DNA of 64,000 nt from positions 558,001 through 622,000 of the forward strand of contig NZ_NIWT01000004.1 in the NCBI RefSeq assembly GCF_002236115.1, given 5' to 3'. Below the pieces are notes generated by a model that worked only from the letters and a program-made list of their open reading frames with translations, did not search any database and was not told the origin of the DNA. Source of the stretch: Pseudomonas jessenii (GTDB taxonomy: Bacteria > Pseudomonadota > Gammaproteobacteria > Pseudomonadales > Pseudomonadaceae). The position numbers were made by a program, and so were the translations under genes. Shown here piece by piece: positions 25,370 to 33,614 of the stretch. The stretch's first letter is position 1; every line of letters begins with the position of its first letter.

Positions 25370-25741
25370 TTATCACCAAAGAATTTTTTAGCAAAAAATT
25401 GAAGCAGCCGTACAATCTCAATGGCAAGAATTAGGCACAGTCGTGCAGAGCTAATGAACTTCATTGACTTTCTCGAGTTGATTAGAAGTGCGGCGTACTG
25501 AGTGCGCCGTGATGCCTTACTTGTATTGGTTAGGTGGATAACACCTTAGTTTCAATTTGTGGCGTTCGTCAAGAGGGCTGATTTTAATTGCCCTGTGGGC
25601 TGTGCCCTAGGGCAAAGGGTGTATGTACGGAGTGTGCCCTCGGGCTGAGGGTGTATGGGGGCTACGGATGCTGAGCAGTTTGATGGATATGTATCGAGGG
25701 TTTGTATATTGAAATAATATTGAAAGCATATTAATTCAGTG
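25370..25741. other. AT-rich non-coding gap with a 25-bp direct repeat
   Basis: No supported gene is present. Two 25-bp copies, starting TGTGCCCT and ending GGGTGTATG, lie at 25601-25625 and 25633-25657 and agree at 22 of 25 positions. Composition is clearly more AT-rich than the phage genes before it. Confidence 0.5.
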
Positions 25742-25941
25742 GCGAATTAACGAATTAGCGAATTAACGAATTAACGAATTAGCGAGTTAGCGAATTAACG
25801 AATTAACGAATTAACGAATTAACGAATTAACGAATTAATGAATTAATGAATTAATGAAATGACGAATTAATGAAATGACGAAATGACGAAATGACGAAAT
25901 GACGAAATGACGAAATGACGAAATGACGAAATGACGAAGTG
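25742..25941. repeat. 200-bp tandem array of 25 octamers
   Basis: Exactly 25 units of 8 bp are present. The left half is RCGAATTA (12 units, one with GCGAGTTA), then ATGAATTA and ATGAAATG transition units, and the right part is ACGAAATG repeated, ending with ACGAAGTG. The RCGAATTA portion has stop codons in all frames of both strands. The change from one sub-unit to the other is gradual. Confidence 0.95.
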
Positions 25942-26026
25942 AGGTATTAGCAAAGAGGGGGAGGATCATCCGGATCGGGGGTTTTCCAGTCCGCGCTCGA
26001 AGAAAAGTGAAAACACTGGCGGCGAC

Positions 26027-26149
26027 TTAAAACAGTTCATTGCCCTCGGACACGTCCTCTGCCAGCCGTATCAAATCTGGATCTTGATTTCGCACATTGC
26101 CAATGGTCCGGTCGACCTTGAACCACTCGAACGCCTCAGGCGGCTCACT
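26027..26149 (-). pseudogene. C-terminal remnant of an unknown gene
   Basis: On the minus strand about 40 codons without a start end at TAA (26027-26029). The product has a protein-like composition (FEWFKVDRTIGNVRNQ, then DLIRLAEDVSEGNELF). A TAG lies directly upstream in frame. This looks like the tail of a disrupted gene, cut off by insertion of the neighbouring + strand gene. The family is not recognised. Confidence 0.35.
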
Positions 26150-26308
26150 CTAGAGCAAGACCATCTATTCGGAGCGCTCCTTGTGTGTGGCTGGGTCCGA
26201 CCATTGCCTCGCGAATTCGGGAGGTAAAGTCGTTCGCTATGCGGCTCTACGTAACGCATCGCTCTGTGAACCACGTGTATAGATGGCGTGCTGCTGATAT
26301 TTTTTGTG

Positions 26309-26328
26309 GTACACTTTTGTGTGTGTAC
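26309..26328. promoter_or_regulatory. Palindromic operator at the start of the XRE-STAND gene
   Basis: GTACAC-N8-GTGTAC lies 18 bases before ATG 26347, and a further GGTAC follows at 26336-26340. A two-fold site at the start of a gene whose product begins with an XRE DNA-binding domain suggests autorepression. Confidence 0.5.
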
Positions 26329-26346
26329 ATGAATTGGTACAAGAAA

Positions 26347-29300
26347 ATGAAGGCAACTCCTAAATCGATACCCTACGCAGAATTCGGCGAACTGCTGGCT
26401 CGGCTCCGCATGGCGGCGGGTTTCCCTAAGCAGCAAGAGCTGGCCACAGCTCTCGGGAAAACCCAGCAATCAGTGAGTCGCTGGGAGAAAGGGGTTGCCC
26501 GCCCACGATCCAGTGACATTGCCTCGTTGGAGAGGCTGGTTGGAGCTAAGGAAAACGAACTCCTAATCGCTGCGGGATATAAGACAGCTAAGGTGGATCT
26601 TCGCATCGAAACGGCCACCTCCTATGACCGTCCGCTGCCGCTCTCTGCTCTGCATCCGGATACATTTGAAAGCTTCTGCGCGTCCCTTTTGGACCGCCTA
26701 TACCGACCCTTTGGTGGAAAAGTTAATCGTTATGGGGGTACAGGGCATAAGCAACATGGCATCGACATCGTCGCTACTGGCTCATTCGGGATCTATTCAT
26801 TTCAATGCAAGCGCGTTAATGAATTTGGCCCCCAAAAAGTCCACACCGCCGTGGCTGAGCAGACTTACGCCGCGGATCTCAAGGTTCTATTGCTGTCCAG
26901 CGTCGCGAGCCCTATGGCGCGCGATGCAATGGCTGTCCATGTTGACTGGGAGTTGTGGGACCGAGAGGATATCACCCGAAAGTTTCATGATCTCGCGATG
27001 TCCGACCGCCTGGATTTGGTCGACCGTTACTTCAGCGGTCAGCGACTAGATCTATTAGGAGTTGATGAGCCTGGACCGATCCAGACAGCAGAGGTCTTCT
27101 TCAAGCCGTTCCTAGTTTCCGACCGCTTCTTCAACCACTGTTGGGCACTTGTTGGCCGCGACGCAGAGGTTTCGCAGGTTGTGGGCTATGTGAAGGATGA
27201 GTCTGTGCTCCTAACCTGCCTTGTCGGGGCTCCAGGGTTTGGAAAGAGTCGTGTGCTTCGCGAAGTCACTAAGCAAATAACTGAGAGCACCACGCTGCTG
27301 GTCCGATTTGTGTCGCCTACTGAAGACGTCAAGGCTCACCATCTGGACAAACTACGCGACAGCCTCGGTGGAGTGACGCTACTTGTGGTCGATGATGCTC
27401 ACGAGCGCGAAGATCTCGGCATCCTCCTTAGGTACGCGGCTGTGCCGGAAAATAGAACTCGGTTGCTTTTATCACTTCGTCCCTATGGAAAGGAAAGACT
27501 TCGCCTTCAAGCAGCTGATGTAAGCCTCTCGGGATCGTTGGTTAAATTTGTCGATTTGCATCAGCAGACGCGAAATGAAGCGCAAGCATTAGCTGAATCA
27601 GTTCTCGCCGAGTGCAATGGTCCTCTGGCAGCCGCTGCCGAAATCGCCCGTGCTACGTTCACAACGCCGTTGGTCACAGTTTTGGCGGCGCAGTTGGTCG
27701 CGCGTGATGATGTTCCAATGACGTTGCTGGGCAATTCAGAAGAGTTTCAAACCTATGTGTTGGCCAGTCTACAGGACGTTATCGCGGTCACCTTGGTTTC
27801 GGGGCAGGATGTTTCGAAACTCAGGGGGGTGCTGCGGGTTATTGCGCTACTTCAGCCCATAATTCCGGATGACCCGGGTCTCATTAAGATCTTGTCAACG
27901 GTCGAAGGGATTGAGGCACCAGACGCGAGTCGGCTGATGCGGTTGTTAGGGGATGCAGGCGTTTTATTCAAGCGCGGGGTCCGCTCGCGGCTTGCTCCAG
28001 ATCTGTTGGCAGATGAAATCATTCGTTCGAATTATCTTGATGCGGATCACAAGGCGAACGAGCTCGTTACATCGGTCTTCGATCTCGCAGGCGCCGACCA
28101 CCTGAAAAACTTGTTTGTTAATCTTGGTCGGCTGGACTGGCGCTTACGCGAAGGAAAGACTGACGACAGCGCGTTATTGACCAGTCTCAGCCCCAAGTTA
28201 TGTTGGGGCACGAAATACAACAACCCACATGTAGAAGCGGTCGAGGCGGTTGCCTACTACCAGCCCAGGTTTGCGCTGGACTTCGCGAAACGCCTCATCA
28301 ACGAAAAGCATGGTGAAAGCTCGGCTGTGTGCAACATGGTGCGTAATGCAGCATATACGTACGATCACCTCCAAGAAGCATGTTCCCTACTTTGGACCGC
28401 AGGCCGCAGCGATGTCCGTGCGCTGAATCAGCAGCCGAGTCACGGCATCCGCATCCTTACGGAATTGGCTACGTTTGAGTTGAACAAACCGATCGGGTAC
28501 GTGCGCGAAGTTGTTCGCTTCGCATTTTCGCTCCTGGAAAGGCCTATTTCGCTCAGTTCGGCTCATACGCCTTTCACCATCCTTGAGGGAGCGCTGGGCA
28601 CTGAGATTGAGTCGACGAGTTACAATCGCGTGACCTTAACTATCACCCGTCATCAGCTTTCCCTGAGCGCAGCAAAAATCGTTAGGGATGAGGTAACGGA
28701 AGCACTGCTCAAGTATTTGCGTGAAGGCCCACCTCGAAGAGCGTTTCTCGCCGCACAGACAATAGCTCAAGCCTTGCGCGGTCCAATGCACGGTGACTCT
28801 TCCGACCAAGAATGGACGCGAGAGCACCAGGGCCTCTTGCAGAAGCTTCAAGTCGTACTGCGAGAGGTGTATTTGCCGCCCGTCGTGTTGGTTCGACTCG
28901 CGCAGTCCATCTCTTGGCATGCGTTTTACGGTGGGTCTGAGACATCTGGCGATGCGCGCGCCATCATGGCTTTGTTAAACCGAGACTTGAAGACTCGACT
29001 CATGCGGGCGCTTATCGACGGCTGGGGCTCGGAAACTTGGAGGCGCAGCCAGTCGCTTAACCGTGAGGAGCATGAGAGCGATCGCGTAATCCTGACGACT
29101 GAATTAATGGCTGCGTTCCCTGATGCTGGGGGCTTGTTTGATGAGTTGAATGACTGTTTGCAGGACATTAAGAGCGTAGCCCTCAATGGCTACGGCTCTC
29201 CCTTCCTGCTCGTGAATCATCTGCTCAGTTCCGTACCAAGCCTTGCTGCCGAATTGCTTCGCAGAAACAACGAGGGCCAAGTCGGTCATCTCGCCCCAAA

Positions 29301-30396
29301 TGTAGGCAAGGCTCTGAGTGTGGCTGTTGAAGCTGGGTACTCAGAGTTAGTGATGGGTTATGTAGGTCGCTCGGAGGGCTCCACTGAAGTATTGGCTCAA
29401 CTCGCTGAGGCATACGCCAGGTTTGAATCGTCACGGTCATACACTCCACAAGAGGTTGCCCTGTTCAGGCGCATCTTTGAGTCTAATGATGCGGACGTAC
29501 TGTTCGCCGCGTCTAATCTGGCGCGCCAGGTGGCTGCTAAAAATCCAGCTCTGGCAGTCGAGCTCATTTGCTCGGCAAATTTTGAAGTGAATACCGCGGC
29601 GACTCACGACATGTTCATGTTGATCGCCGGCGGGACACCCATTCCGAAAGTCGACATCGATAGCAGACGAGGCGAGCTTTTGAGTAAGCTTGTAGTGATG
29701 AAGGCGCTTGGCGACTACTGGGTTCAGTCCTTCCTCGCATCGTCAATCAAAGAGGACCCTTCAGCTGTCGTAGCGCTGGTCAAGGCGCGTCTTGTCGAGG
29801 CGGCGCGTCGAAAAGATTGGTCTTATAAGCCTCTAAGTAAAGAGCGCAACGAAAACTGCCTTAGTCTCATGAGTATCGAGGCCGGGCCACGTCTAATAAG
29901 AGAGCTACTTGACTGGGCGCTCAATGAATCGGCAGATACTCGGGGGACGCGGGGTTTTGGCGACGCAATTGCCGGCCTTTGCGGTGACTATGACGAGCTG
30001 CTGCTTGATCTACTTCTTGCGTGGATGTCATCGGGTTCGCAAACACATGCCACGCTCGTAGCCAGAATACTGCGGAAAAGTCAGCCGACCTTTATCTATG
30101 ATCATCCAAAGTTTATCCGTGACATCCTCAATGCGGCAGAACTCATTGGCGAAGAAGCGCTAGATGCTATTCGCTCATCAATCGAGGCGTCAGTATATTC
30201 TGCTGTTCGAGGAGGAGTGGCTGGTGAGCCGTTCCCAGAGGATGTCCGGCAAGAACAGCACTGCGTGAAGATGCTTGAGGCGCTCAGTCGCGTAGAGCCC
30301 GCATTTGAACTGTATGACGGACTACTTCGGAGAGCGCGCGATGCAATAGCGCGCCAACGAAAGTCAAAGGAAGCTTTAGAGGATGAAGATGACTAA
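26347..30396 (+). CDS. XRE + Mrr-like nuclease + STAND-type ATPase, candidate antiphage defence protein
   Basis: ATG 26347 gives 1349 residues; ATG 26329 (1355 aa) is possible. The domains in order are an XRE helix-turn-helix (about 10-65, QQSVSRWEKG) and a Mrr-type PD-(D/E)xK nuclease (about 85-190) with GIDIVA at Asp140 and the Gln153-Cys-Lys155 motif. A P-loop NTPase follows, with Walker A GAPGFGKS at 294-301 and Walker B LLVVDDAHE around Asp349-Asp350. The remaining ~800 residues are helical-repeat sequence. The nuclease-STAND-repeat order is that of Avs-like antiviral sensors. The added XRE domain is unusual. GC is lower than in the phage genes, pointing to a foreign cargo gene. Confidence 0.75.
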   Translation: MKATPKSIPYAEFGELLARLRMAAGFPKQQELATALGKTQQSVSRWEKGVARPRSSDIASLERLVGAKENELLIAAGYKTAKVDLRIETATSYDRPLPLSALHPDTFESFCASLLDRLYRPFGGKVNRYGGTGHKQHGIDIVATGSFGIYSFQCKRVNEFGPQKVHTAVAEQTYAADLKVLLLSSVASPMARDAMAVHVDWELWDREDITRKFHDLAMSDRLDLVDRYFSGQRLDLLGVDEPGPIQTAEVFFKPFLVSDRFFNHCWALVGRDAEVSQVVGYVKDESVLLTCLVGAPGFGKSRVLREVTKQITESTTLLVRFVSPTEDVKAHHLDKLRDSLGGVTLLVVDDAHEREDLGILLRYAAVPENRTRLLLSLRPYGKERLRLQAADVSLSGSLVKFVDLHQQTRNEAQALAESVLAECNGPLAAAAEIARATFTTPLVTVLAAQLVARDDVPMTLLGNSEEFQTYVLASLQDVIAVTLVSGQDVSKLRGVLRVIALLQPIIPDDPGLIKILSTVEGIEAPDASRLMRLLGDAGVLFKRGVRSRLAPDLLADEIIRSNYLDADHKANELVTSVFDLAGADHLKNLFVNLGRLDWRLREGKTDDSALLTSLSPKLCWGTKYNNPHVEAVEAVAYYQPRFALDFAKRLINEKHGESSAVCNMVRNAAYTYDHLQEACSLLWTAGRSDVRALNQQPSHGIRILTELATFELNKPIGYVREVVRFAFSLLERPISLSSAHTPFTILEGALGTEIESTSYNRVTLTITRHQLSLSAAKIVRDEVTEALLKYLREGPPRRAFLAAQTIAQALRGPMHGDSSDQEWTREHQGLLQKLQVVLREVYLPPVVLVRLAQSISWHAFYGGSETSGDARAIMALLNRDLKTRLMRALIDGWGSETWRRSQSLNREEHESDRVILTTELMAAFPDAGGLFDELNDCLQDIKSVALNGYGSPFLLVNHLLSSVPSLAAELLRRNNEGQVGHLAPNVGKALSVAVEAGYSELVMGYVGRSEGSTEVLAQLAEAYARFESSRSYTPQEVALFRRIFESNDADVLFAASNLARQVAAKNPALAVELICSANFEVNTAATHDMFMLIAGGTPIPKVDIDSRRGELLSKLVVMKALGDYWVQSFLASSIKEDPSAVVALVKARLVEAARRKDWSYKPLSKERNENCLSLMSIEAGPRLIRELLDWALNESADTRGTRGFGDAIAGLCGDYDELLLDLLLAWMSSGSQTHATLVARILRKSQPTFIYDHPKFIRDILNAAELIGEEALDAIRSSIEASVYSAVRGGVAGEPFPEDVRQEQHCVKMLEALSRVEPAFELYDGLLRRARDAIARQRKSKEALEDEDD

Positions 30397-30473
30397 ACCA
30401 GGCGTACGGATGCGGAAAAGATTTAGGGCCAAATAAGGGCTGCCATGGACCGCATTGTGCCTCAGCTCCGGCC

Positions 30474-30501
30474 CCGATTACCGATTACCGATTACCGATT
30501 A
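30474..30501. repeat. Four tandem CCGATTA heptamers
   Basis: CCGATTA is repeated four times without change, ending 33 bases before the start of the DUF3775-like gene. It lies in the leader, so copy-number change could alter expression. Confidence 0.85.
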
Positions 30502-30534
30502 CCACTTGCCCAAAGCGATAACGAAGGAGCAGCC

Positions 30535-30927
30535 ATGAATTACCTGAAAAACGAAAAAGCCCAACACATCGCTGAGCTTGCTGAGGCTAGTTTCAATTTT
30601 GATCAGTCCAAAGCGGTTGGGGTTGCTTACGATAGTGATGATTTCATTGATCGGATTCTGGCTCCAGCATCCGAGCCGCGGCAAGCTTTGCTTGATGAGC
30701 TAGATACCCTCTCGCAAGCAGAGGCGGTGGAGCTGGTGGCTTTGATGTACGTTGGTCGAGGGGATTACATTGACGACCAAAACGATAAAGGCCAGGTGAT
30801 GGACGCTTTTCAGACGCAGGTTGATGATTTCTCAAATCGAGAAGCAGAGGAGCTGACGCGTATCTGTGCTGAGAAGGATCTAGTTTTGCATCTTTACCTG
30901 AAAGAGGGCCTGAAGAGCCTCGCTTAA
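30535..30927 (+). CDS. DUF3775-like small protein
   Basis: ATG 30535 behind GAAGGAGC gives 130 residues; frames starting earlier would translate the heptamer repeat. The protein is acidic and helical, with QAEAVELVALMYVGRGDY (about 62-80) matching my memory of the DUF3775 pattern. Function is unknown. It lies 138 bases after the XRE-STAND gene on the same strand and just before a GGGCAAAA motif, so it may be part of the same cargo. Confidence 0.65.
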   Translation: MNYLKNEKAQHIAELAEASFNFDQSKAVGVAYDSDDFIDRILAPASEPRQALLDELDTLSQAEAVELVALMYVGRGDYIDDQNDKGQVMDAFQTQVDDFSNREAEELTRICAEKDLVLHLYLKEGLKSLA

Positions 30928-30959
30928 GCAAGGTAACCACGTAGAGCCTCTCCAGTTTT

Positions 30960-30979
30960 AGGGCAAAATTAGGGCAAAC
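30960..30979. repeat. GGGCAAAA-type boundary motif, copy 1
   Basis: AGGGCAAAATTAGGGCAAAC follows the DUF3775-like gene. Related doublets occur at 33407-33427 and 33615-33635. Such doublets are often seen near integrase 3' ends and attachment regions; the role here is inferred. Confidence 0.35.
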
Positions 30980-31063
30980 TAGAGGCCGCCACGTACCGCT
31001 ATAGGCTGAAGGCGAAGTTTTTTTTCCTTATTTTAGTGGCCCACAGCGGCCCTGAATGTGGCC

Positions 31064-31085
31064 GGAAGGGGTTCGAATCCCTATC
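31064..31085 (+). other. tRNA T-arm-like sequence (possible attachment remnant)
   Basis: GGGGTTCGAATCCCT has the TTCGAAT T-loop and flanking stem of a tRNA, but no acceptor stem or other arms surround it. It may be a tRNA-derived attachment-site fragment or chance. Confidence 0.25.
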
Positions 31086-31200
31086 CATGTTGTTGGGTTT
31101 CCCGATGACAGCATTCGACCCAAAGGTGCCCCTCGAATATGGCTACTGCCGGCCCGAATCGGCCGGTCGCATGATCGAGGCCAGCCCAAAAGCGAACGAC

Positions 31201-31644
31201 TTAATTAGCGATCAGGTTGGTATCTACAAATCGGTAGGTGAACTCCATTGGGTCAGCAGTCAATCCCTTCTGCTGCATGTGTTTGGAATAGGAATCCCAC
31301 GCGGCGTTGATATGGCTGGGAAGCTCATCTGGAAGATCCATCTGCTCGGCGACTATTTCAAACCACGTTCCTTGGGTGGCATAGGTCTCGCGTAGTTTGG
31401 GCTCCAGTTGAGCCAAGGCGTTCAATTGCTCTGGCTCAATCCTGCCGATGGATTTTAAAACGTAGAAATCCAATAGCTTAAGAAATGGTTTGCCTTCGTA
31501 GCGACTCATGACTGCATCCTTGCGCATGGTGTGATTGATGTCTGTAGCTTCGTCTGACAGGCGTACGCCTTCAGCGTCATTGGCAAAAATGTGAGGCGTG
31601 AATAGCACCCATAACACGGCTAACAACCGGGAAATCCGCTTCAT
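31201..31644 (-). CDS. Secreted protein of unknown function, possible immunity partner
   Basis: This 147-residue protein has a clear signal peptide (LLAVLWVLFTPHIFA, cleavage about residue 22). The mature part is helical and contains YEGKPFLKLLDFYVLKSIG. The start overlaps the stop of the TPR gene by four bases (ATGA), so the two are translated together. No family is recognised. Periplasmic location plus pairing with an immunity-like TPR protein suggests protection against a toxin, but this is inferred. Confidence 0.65.
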   Translation of the reverse strand: MKRISRLLAVLWVLFTPHIFANDAEGVRLSDEATDINHTMRKDAVMSRYEGKPFLKLLDFYVLKSIGRIEPEQLNALAQLEPKLRETYATQGTWFEIVAEQMDLPDELPSHINAAWDSYSKHMQQKGLTADPMEFTYRFVDTNLIAN

Positions 31645-32099
31645 CGCTTTTTCACCTCTGCGTCAAGATCAGCACGTGTTTTGAGAAAAGCCAGGTAGCG
31701 GGCGTCTTCCGCAGCGAAAATCTGTTGGCCAGCTCCCATGTATGCGCGCATCAGCTCATCTGCTGCGCGGTCATCTTGACCATCATCGAGCAAAACCTGT
31801 CCAAGACGCAGGTGCAAAAAAGGATTTCCAATCCCGCCAGGGCAAGTCATTGCGTACTGCAAAGCTTCGCGAGCGGAGGTCGTAAATCCGGATAAGAAGC
31901 AAGCGTCAGCGATAGCCGCCAGGATCCAGGTTGCAGCCTCCCAATCATTTTTGGGGGAAGGGATTAATGCCCACGCCTTGTTATATTGGGCTACTGCTTC
32001 CTCAAAGCGGCCTGACTCAGCCAGCAGATCTCCGTCACTACTGAATTTCTTTATTTGCGAGTGAAGAACCGGACTCAGTTCTCTATTTTCGCTCGTCAT
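31641..32099 (-). CDS. TPR protein resembling toxin immunity proteins
   Basis: ATG 32099 behind GGAG (7-base spacing) gives 152 residues; an ATG 12 bases earlier lacks a ribosome site. It contains tetratricopeptide-like helices (FSSDGDLLAESGRFEEAVAQY, then a Trp-Glu-Ala-Ala-Thr-Trp block) and the segment CPGGIGNPFLHLRLGQ. Proteins of this pattern commonly follow Rhs or other polymorphic toxin genes as immunity proteins. No toxin gene is present upstream except a short unclear frame. Confidence 0.7.
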   Translation of the reverse strand: MTSENRELSPVLHSQIKKFSSDGDLLAESGRFEEAVAQYNKAWALIPSPKNDWEAATWILAAIADACFLSGFTTSAREALQYAMTCPGGIGNPFLHLRLGQVLLDDGQDDRAADELMRAYMGAGQQIFAAEDARYLAFLKTRADLDAEVKKR

Positions 32100-32295
32100 T
32101 ATCCACTCCATAGATTTGGTAAAAATCGAGGTCCGAACCTATCTGAATCGCACTTGATTTTGTAGCTTGATGGCCCTTGAAACTCCCTGTCGCAGAGTGG
32201 CCGCTTTCGACGCAGAGCGAGGGCCTTATTGACTCATTGGCGGATACGCAATGGACACTGCTACTTTTGCGGGCGTGGTGGATAACATTCCTCAC
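32083..32295 (-). other. Short frame running into the TPR gene, possible toxin 3' remnant
   Basis: A frame of about 70 codons ends in IGSDLDFYQIYGVDNDERK and overlaps the TPR start. The C-terminal ~40 residues look protein-like, while the upstream half does not. It could be the last piece of a toxin gene lost by deletion, or chance. A TAG closes the frame just beyond 32295. Confidence 0.2.
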
Positions 32296-32471
32296 TCTCT
32301 CGCCTATCCCTGTCTAGGCTGCACATTACAGCGGTTCGGTGGAGGTACAAGGGTGTTATACGTCACGCATGAGGCCGGTCGTTTGTCATGGTATTCAATG
32401 AAGGCTTGGGCACAACGCTACTACAGCAGTGTGTGTCTGGCCAGTGTCTGCTTTTGGCCGATATCTGACCG
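32296..32471. other. Intergenic stretch, nothing supported
   Basis: No gene is supported. The segment 32430-32470 (CTGCTTTTGGCCGATATCTG and flanks) looks like a short dispersed Pseudomonas intergenic sequence, but I cannot confirm copies elsewhere. Confidence 0.3.
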
Positions 32472-32681
32472 TCACTCCGGTGTCATCATCACCGCGAGTG
32501 TCATCTTGATGAACTCTTCATTCTTGTCGATGGCTTCCAGAGCGGCACGCACGTTGTCGGCAACATCGGCGGCTCCACGCTGCTCGACCCAGTTGGTGAG
32601 TTCCATGATGGCGGCTTCCAGGGCAAGCTGGTTTTCGTTGATCTTGAACAGCAGAGAGGGGAGTAGGTCTGAATTGGGCAT
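32472..32681 (-). CDS. Small acidic helical protein, unknown function
   Basis: This 69-residue protein has an ideal GGAGG ribosome site before its ATG. It is all helical (LFKINENQLALEAAIMEL, VADNVRAALEAIDKNEEFI) and acidic. Other frames on the same DNA are shadows. It resembles small hypothetical proteins frequent in Pseudomonas; function is unknown. Confidence 0.6.
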   Translation of the reverse strand: MPNSDLLPSLLFKINENQLALEAAIMELTNWVEQRGAADVADNVRAALEAIDKNEEFIKMTLAVMMTPE

Positions 32682-33060
32682 CGCGATTCCTCCGTGAGAA
32701 GGAAAGCGTAGCAGCTTGAAAACTCATCCAACGAGTCACTTGGTGGCGGGCTAAGACAGTGTCCAGGGAAATAGGACAGCTGTGACAGTGCCTGGGATTG
32801 GAGCCGAAAACGGTTGCTTAAAATTTGCTACACGAGGGAGAGAGAAGACGGAATTTAATGGTGGGCGAATATCACTGGTACGAAAGTGGTACAGGTGTTT
32901 TTTTGATCGCCTTCTTAGCCTTTATTTGTTGGTGCATGTCCGTAAATTGTTCCAATCCATCATCGTTCGAACGTTAGGTAGACCAAGTAGGGAATGATCC
33001 GGATCGGCTCGCTCTACAGTAGGCAGTGTCAGCAGGCGAGGCGACAACCGATTGCCTGCA

Positions 33061-33294
33061 TCAATGCTGGGGAGGCTTGGAGCGCTGCTTCTTGATGAGG
33101 TGATCAAGGAAGGCCCTCATCTGCTCTAATTCATGCTCATCTTTTTCGCCAGCCCGATCATCCCATACGATCGAGTTTCTGACCAAAACTAGCACCTGGA
33201 TATCTGTGAGAGAGTCGAGCTCGGCAGTAGTCATCCGAGGGTTATTCGCCAGGACCAGAGCGCGTAGCTCTTTCATTGCTTTATCGCTCTTCAT
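33061..33294 (-). CDS. Small hypothetical protein
   Basis: ATG 33294 with AAGGAG seven bases upstream gives 77 residues. The sequence is charged and helical (ELRALVLANNPRMTTAELDS, then a Lys/Glu-rich end). It could be a small regulator or part of a toxin-antitoxin pair, but no partner is seen. The segment 32740-33060 beside it holds no supported gene. Confidence 0.55.
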   Translation of the reverse strand: MKSDKAMKELRALVLANNPRMTTAELDSLTDIQVLVLVRNSIVWDDRAGEKDEHELEQMRAFLDHLIKKQRSKPPQH

Positions 33295-33406
33295 CGACAA
33301 ACTCCTTTTGCCAGTCCAAGGATTATAGTCTGTCAGTAGCCACCCACCCCAGCGCCTTAGGATCAGCCAACGGCTCGGCTAATCGGGGGGGAATAGAGCG
33401 TCATGG

Positions 33407-33427
33407 TGGGGCAAAAATGGGGCAAAT
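33407..33427. repeat. GGGGCAAAA-type boundary motif, copy 2
   Basis: TGGGGCAAAAATGGGGCAAA is the best-preserved doublet. It lies about 60 bases before a strong terminator and could be the right edge of the accessory island. Confidence 0.4.
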
Positions 33428-33484
33428 CGTACGCCAATCAATGCCATTTAATGCCAAATGGACGTAAACGCTGAGATGTCAATT

Positions 33485-33524
33485 AAGCCCTACAGCCCTT
33501 TATTTACGGGGCTGTAGGGCTTTT
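33485..33524. terminator. Strong bidirectional-type terminator
   Basis: A 14-bp perfect stem (33485-33498 with 33509-33522, AAGCCCTACAGCCC arm) is followed by T-residues on the + strand. It isolates the repressor region from the island. Confidence 0.75.
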
Positions 33525-33614
33525 CCGCATTAATACTCCAACACAATCGGGGTGTGGGAGGACAGGTCGGAGACGGCTTTATTCATCGGATTGTCAGGAA
33601 GCTCGTTGAAAGAG

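Noticed and set aside
25742-25941. The octamer array as a CRISPR.
   Set aside because: Units are directly joined with no spacers and are far too short.
31064-31085. A complete tRNA gene.
   Set aside because: Only the T-arm-like piece is present; no acceptor, D or anticodon arm can be formed.
31036-31395. A + strand frame opposite the secreted protein gene.
   Set aside because: The minus-strand gene has a signal peptide and a coupled start; the + frame is its shadow.
32782-32997. A 71-codon + strand frame in an AT-rich gap.
   Set aside because: No ribosome site, no protein-like pattern and no neighbour support.
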